Source of the DNA: Malacoplasma sp.
Lineage (GTDB): Bacteria; Bacillota_I; Bacilli_A; Mycoplasmatales; Mycoplasmoidaceae
Reading direction: 5' to 3'
DNA length: 9,658 nucleotides
Assembly (NCBI GenBank): GCA_029258015.1
Contig: JARHZT010000076.1
Location: forward strand, 1 to 9,658
In this document: in pieces, positions 8,006-9,658 of the stretch
Layout: each line of letters opens with the position of its first letter
Position numbering within the stretch: the stretch's first letter is position 1
Position numbers and translations under genes: made by a program
The notes under the pieces: generated by a model
Database searches by the model: none
What the model was told of the DNA's origin: nothing
Seen by the model: the letters and a program-made list of their open reading frames with translations, nothing else

Positions 8006-8322
8006 GTGCGATTAGCCAAGTAATAAAAAATTTTACTTTTGGTGAGCGGATCTTGAAAGACATGTGAAAAATAGTTTTATGGAGCTAGGCATCATTAGTT
8101 GAACGCCTCCTCGACCAAGGCAGGAAACATCAAGCCTCATATGTAAATAAGGAAAAACTTGTTACTCGTAAAATATATAATAATGTGGTCACCGCATAAA
8201 AATAGTTTTATTCATAATGAATAAACTGTAAATTGTGTTATTATTCTTGCCAGAATGCACCTTTAACGTTGTTTATTCACATTGAATGCAACACAAGGCA
8301 TAATCGGGAGCCTTGTTTTTTT
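8006..8322 (+). ncRNA. Probable structured non-coding RNA of about 315 nt, class not recognised
   Basis: The stretch has no convincing coding frame. It is locally rich in G+C: 31 of 60 bases at 8081-8140, against 9 of 60 at 7851-7910. By eye it folds into nested helices. The ends pair (8009-8017 with 8297-8306, one bulged A). Then come a hairpin 8018-8023/8033-8038, a long-range helix GGTGA 8041-8045/TCACC 8189-8193, ACATGTGA 8060-8067/TCATATGT 8137-8144 (one G-U pair) enclosing hairpins 8087-8090/8105-8108 and 8118-8121/8134-8137, a hairpin 8204-8214/8218-8227, and TTGTGTT 8233-8239/AACACAA 8290-8296 enclosing ATTCT 8243-8247/AGAAT 8252-8256 and ATTCA 8275-8279/TGAAT 8283-8287. A terminator ends it. 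Flanking genes run the other way, so it is not a leader of any gene in view. RNase P, tmRNA and SRP RNA signatures were looked for and not found. Confidence 0.6.
8293..8322 (+). terminator. Intrinsic terminator of the structured RNA
   Basis: ACAAGGC at 8293-8299 pairs with GCCTTGT at 8310-8316 across a 10-base loop and is followed by a run of T to 8322. The T-run exists only in the + direction, which fixes the strand of the RNA. The left arm and loop also carry the sequence that pairs with the RNA's 5' end. Confidence 0.75.
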
Positions 8323-8335
8323 ATAGAATTAAAAC

Positions 8336-8366
8336 AAAAACACTTAATGATGAATTAAGTGTTTTT
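8336..8366. terminator. Bidirectional terminator between the RNA and the coiled-coil genes
   Basis: Arms at 8336-8348 (A5 then CACTTAAT) and 8354-8366 (ATTAAGTG then T5) leave a 5-base loop. There is a T-run on either strand. It ends six bases from the stop of the - strand coiled-coil gene and would also catch read-through from the + strand RNA. Confidence 0.8.
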
Positions 8367-8372
8367 TTAATA

Positions 8373-8561
8373 TTATTTATTAATCAATATCTCATTTATT
8401 TCTTTTTTAATAGTAGGACATTGTTTTATCAAATCAATATCTTGTTCTAGTCCATCCATTCTATTTTCTAAATTGTCCATTCTATGATTCAAAGAGGTAA
8501 AACCATCTTTAACAATTGTTGTTAAATCATTTAATGATTTTGCTAATTCATTTAATGTCAT
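8373..8561 (-). CDS. Small coiled-coil protein, short paralogue
   Basis: 62 residues with no recognised enzyme motif. The N-terminus MTLNELAKSLNDLTTIVKDG is followed by a heptad run (NHRMD-NLENRMD-GLEQDID), which predicts an oligomeric coiled coil, then KQCPTIKKEI and a short end. The neighbour at 8602-8991 is a close paralogue: the first 29 residues agree except Asp/Glu at 19, but this copy lacks 14 residues (two heptads) and has no counterpart of the longer copy's N-terminal 52 residues. GGAG stands 10 nt before the ATG (8559-8561). It lies 40 nt downstream of its paralogue and is probably co-transcribed with it. Heptad-repeat proteins of this look (UPF0134 type) form multicopy families in Mycoplasma pneumoniae; that likeness is from memory and is not a confirmed homology. 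Confidence 0.75.
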   Translation of the reverse strand: MTLNELAKSLNDLTTIVKDGFTSLNHRMDNLENRMDGLEQDIDLIKQCPTIKKEINEILINK

Positions 8562-8865
8562 AGTTTTATCACTCCTTTGATTTTCTTTATAATGAAAATT
8601 TTTAATCTAGTTTCTCCTGCAATTCATTAATTTCTTTTTTAATAGTGGGACATTGTTTTATCAGATGAATATCTTGTTCTATGTTGTTCATTCTGTTTTC
8701 TAGATTGTCCATTCTTTGTTCAAGTCTATCCATTCTGATTTCTAATTTATCCATTCTATGATTCAAAGATGTAAAACCTTCTTTAACAATTGTTGTTAAA
8801 TCATTTAATGATTTTGCTAATTCATTTAATGTCATAGTTTTATCACTCCTTTGATTTTCTTTATG
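8373..8865 (-). repeat. Duplicated coding cassette with shared leader
   Basis: The two coiled-coil genes share not only protein sequence but also about 30 bases of DNA upstream of the ATG (8562-8591 and 8836-8865), including the GGAG site. Between this leader and the first heptads they are almost identical at DNA level. This points to a recent tandem duplication, with the heptad part then expanded or contracted by 42 bp. Confidence 0.85.
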
Positions 8866-8991
8866 ATACAAGTTAATAACTATTTGATCATATTTTTTTG
8901 TTTCTTTTATTATTTTGTATTCAATCTTAGTTTTTTCTCTAATAAGATTACAAAAACTATTTTTTGATATTTCTTTAAATTGATTATCCAT
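8602..8991 (-). CDS. Coiled-coil heptad-repeat protein, long paralogue
   Basis: 129 residues from ATG 8989-8991, or 77 from an internal ATG at 8833-8835. The long form starts with a non-coiled Lys/Glu/Ile-rich part (1-52, including IEYKIIKETKKYDQIVINLY). From 53 on it matches the paralogue at 8373-8561, with two extra heptads (KLEIRMD-RLEQRMD). Four xLExRMx units in a row give a longer coiled coil. The internal ATG has GGAG 10 nt before it, in a leader shared with the paralogue. The upstream ATG has no nearby ribosome binding site, but an A+T-rich TATATAAAAT ends a few bases before it, as in a leaderless transcript. Both products may be made. The N-terminal part resembles the YKII-containing start that I recall from UPF0134-type mycoplasma proteins. 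It lies downstream of hsdM, behind a terminator. Function unknown. Confidence 0.7.
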   Translation of the reverse strand: MDNQFKEISKNSFCNLIREKTKIEYKIIKETKKYDQIVINLYHKENQRSDKTMTLNELAKSLNDLTTIVKEGFTSLNHRMDKLEIRMDRLEQRMDNLENRMNNIEQDIHLIKQCPTIKKEINELQEKLD

Positions 8992-9088
8992 AAATATTTT
9001 ATATAAATTATCCTTATTAATAAATGTTTAAAATTAATATTCATTAAATAAAAAAAGAAAATATAAAAAATTGTTTCATATAAAAAAT

Positions 9089-9112
9089 AAAAACTATCCA
9101 TCGATAGTTTTT
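9089..9112 (-). terminator. Intrinsic terminator of hsdM
   Basis: A perfect 10-bp stem (arms 9089-9098 and 9103-9112, core ACTATC/GATAGT) with a 4-base loop overlaps the hsdM stop codon by two bases. It is followed on the - strand by a T-rich run. The + strand also has a T-run, so it may work in both directions. Confidence 0.85.
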
Positions 9113-9658
9113 ATTTTTCTTTAATTTTCTTTATAGCCTCAAATACATCTTTTTCAATTGTTTTAGATTCTTCCATTAATAAAAGTAATTCATCAATACA
9201 TTTATTTAACTCTTCTTGAATTTCTTTTGGATCTCTTTTATCTTTTTCTTCTATTTCAATATAAGAACCTGGTGATAATGAAAATTCTTTTTCTTTTAAT
9301 TCATCAATAGTTACAGATTTAGCAAGACCTGGTATATTAATATCTTTATTATCTTTAAATTCTTTATATATATTCGTTAATCTTTCTAGTTCATCATTTG
9401 ATAATTCTTTATTCTTTTTAGAACCTTCAATTAAATTACCTAAATTAGAAGCATTAATCATTAAAACTCTTTTATCATCTACTTTAGCATTATCAAAGAA
9501 TCAAACACATGCCGGAATTCCTGTTGTATAAAATAACTTATCAGGTAATGCTACAACACATGAAACTTTGTTGTCTTCTAAAATCTTTTGTCTAATCTCA
9601 CCTTCATTACTTGTTGTTGAAGTTAATGAACCATTAGCCAATACAACACCTGCTTTTC
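9111..9658 (-). CDS. hsdM: Type I restriction-modification methyltransferase subunit, C-terminal part (5' end outside window)
   Basis: The last 182 residues of an N6-adenine DNA methyltransferase (HsdM), which with HsdS methylates and with HsdR cleaves a bipartite DNA target. Evidence is the linear match to the family's C-terminal half: KAGVVLANGSLTS, the EGEIRQKILEDN stretch, VVALPDKLFYTTGIPACVWFF, VLMINASNLG, LSNDELERLTNIYKEF, PGLAKSVTIDELKEKEFSLSPGSYI, and a charged helical end. The Trp in ACVWFF is a TGA codon (9494-9496), so with the standard code only the last 116 residues would be seen. The SAM-binding and NPPF catalytic motifs lie beyond the right edge. No hsdS or hsdR is in the window; as hsdM is last before a terminator, they must be upstream or elsewhere. 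The two coiled-coil genes downstream face the same way but follow a terminator. Confidence 0.93.

Noticed and set aside
8006..8050. Group II intron 5' end (GTGCG start)
   Set aside because: No domain V/VI sequence, no AY end and no reverse transcriptase are present, and the element is too short.
8185..8197. T-box-like motif GTGGTCACCGC
   Set aside because: It resembles the T-box core GTGGNACCGC but has an extra base, no typical stem I elements were found, and no gene follows on the + strand that it could control.
8006..8330. RNase P RNA, tmRNA or SRP RNA
   Set aside because: The universally conserved RNase P words are absent. There is no tRNA-like T-loop with CCA and no tag frame for tmRNA, and no SRP GGAAG-AGCAG tetraloop region. 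GGCAGGAAA at 8119-8127 resembles a segment of Bacillus RNase P RNA, but order and context differ.
8910..9101. - strand frame overlapping the start of the long coiled-coil gene
   Set aside because: It is Phe/Ile/Tyr/Lys-rich as expected of A+T-rich spacer, crosses the hsdM terminator, and is in another frame than the better supported gene.

Overview
The window comes from a wall-less bacterium of the Mollicutes (Mycoplasma/Spiroplasma type). The DNA is very A+T rich. Every long gene reads through in-frame TGA codons at places where the protein family has tryptophan, for example W in the PACVWFF segment of HsdM and C-W next to the active-site cysteine of the papain-like protease. This is genetic code 4, and a standard-code reading would break each of these genes into pieces. 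I cannot name the species.

Left third, + strand (1-4000): a compact galactose operon, galE (C-terminal part only), galK, then one long frame that carries both a class II galactose-1-phosphate uridylyltransferase (GalT) and an aldose 1-epimerase (GalM). The genes overlap by 23 nt at both junctions, and an intrinsic terminator closes the unit. Together GalM, GalK, GalT and GalE form the whole Leloir route from beta-galactose to glucose-1-phosphate and UDP-sugars. The GalT-GalM fusion is the most unusual coding feature.

Middle, - strand (4007-7816): a 937-residue surface protein, convergent with the gal operon. It has a signal sequence, a papain-family (C1A) protease domain, a lectin-like domain, further beta-type domains including a duplicated Ig/PKD-like pair, and a C-terminal membrane anchor. 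Upstream of it on the same strand, behind its own terminator, lies a membrane protein with three hydrophobic segments, a charged region and a Pro/Met/Gly/Gln-rich tail built on 21-bp tandem repeats.

Right third: a gene-free stretch (7817-8372) holds a probable structured RNA of about 315 nt on the + strand. Its 5' and 3' ends pair, it contains nested helices, it is G+C rich compared with its surroundings, and it ends in an intrinsic terminator. I could not match it to a known RNA class. It is followed by two paralogous small coiled-coil genes on the - strand that differ by two heptads, and then by the C-terminal part of a type I restriction-modification methyltransferase subunit (HsdM) that runs off the right edge.

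No tRNA, rRNA, CRISPR array or insertion sequence was seen. The best candidates for something undescribed are the structured RNA, the GalT-GalM fusion protein and the duplicated heptad proteins next to hsdM.
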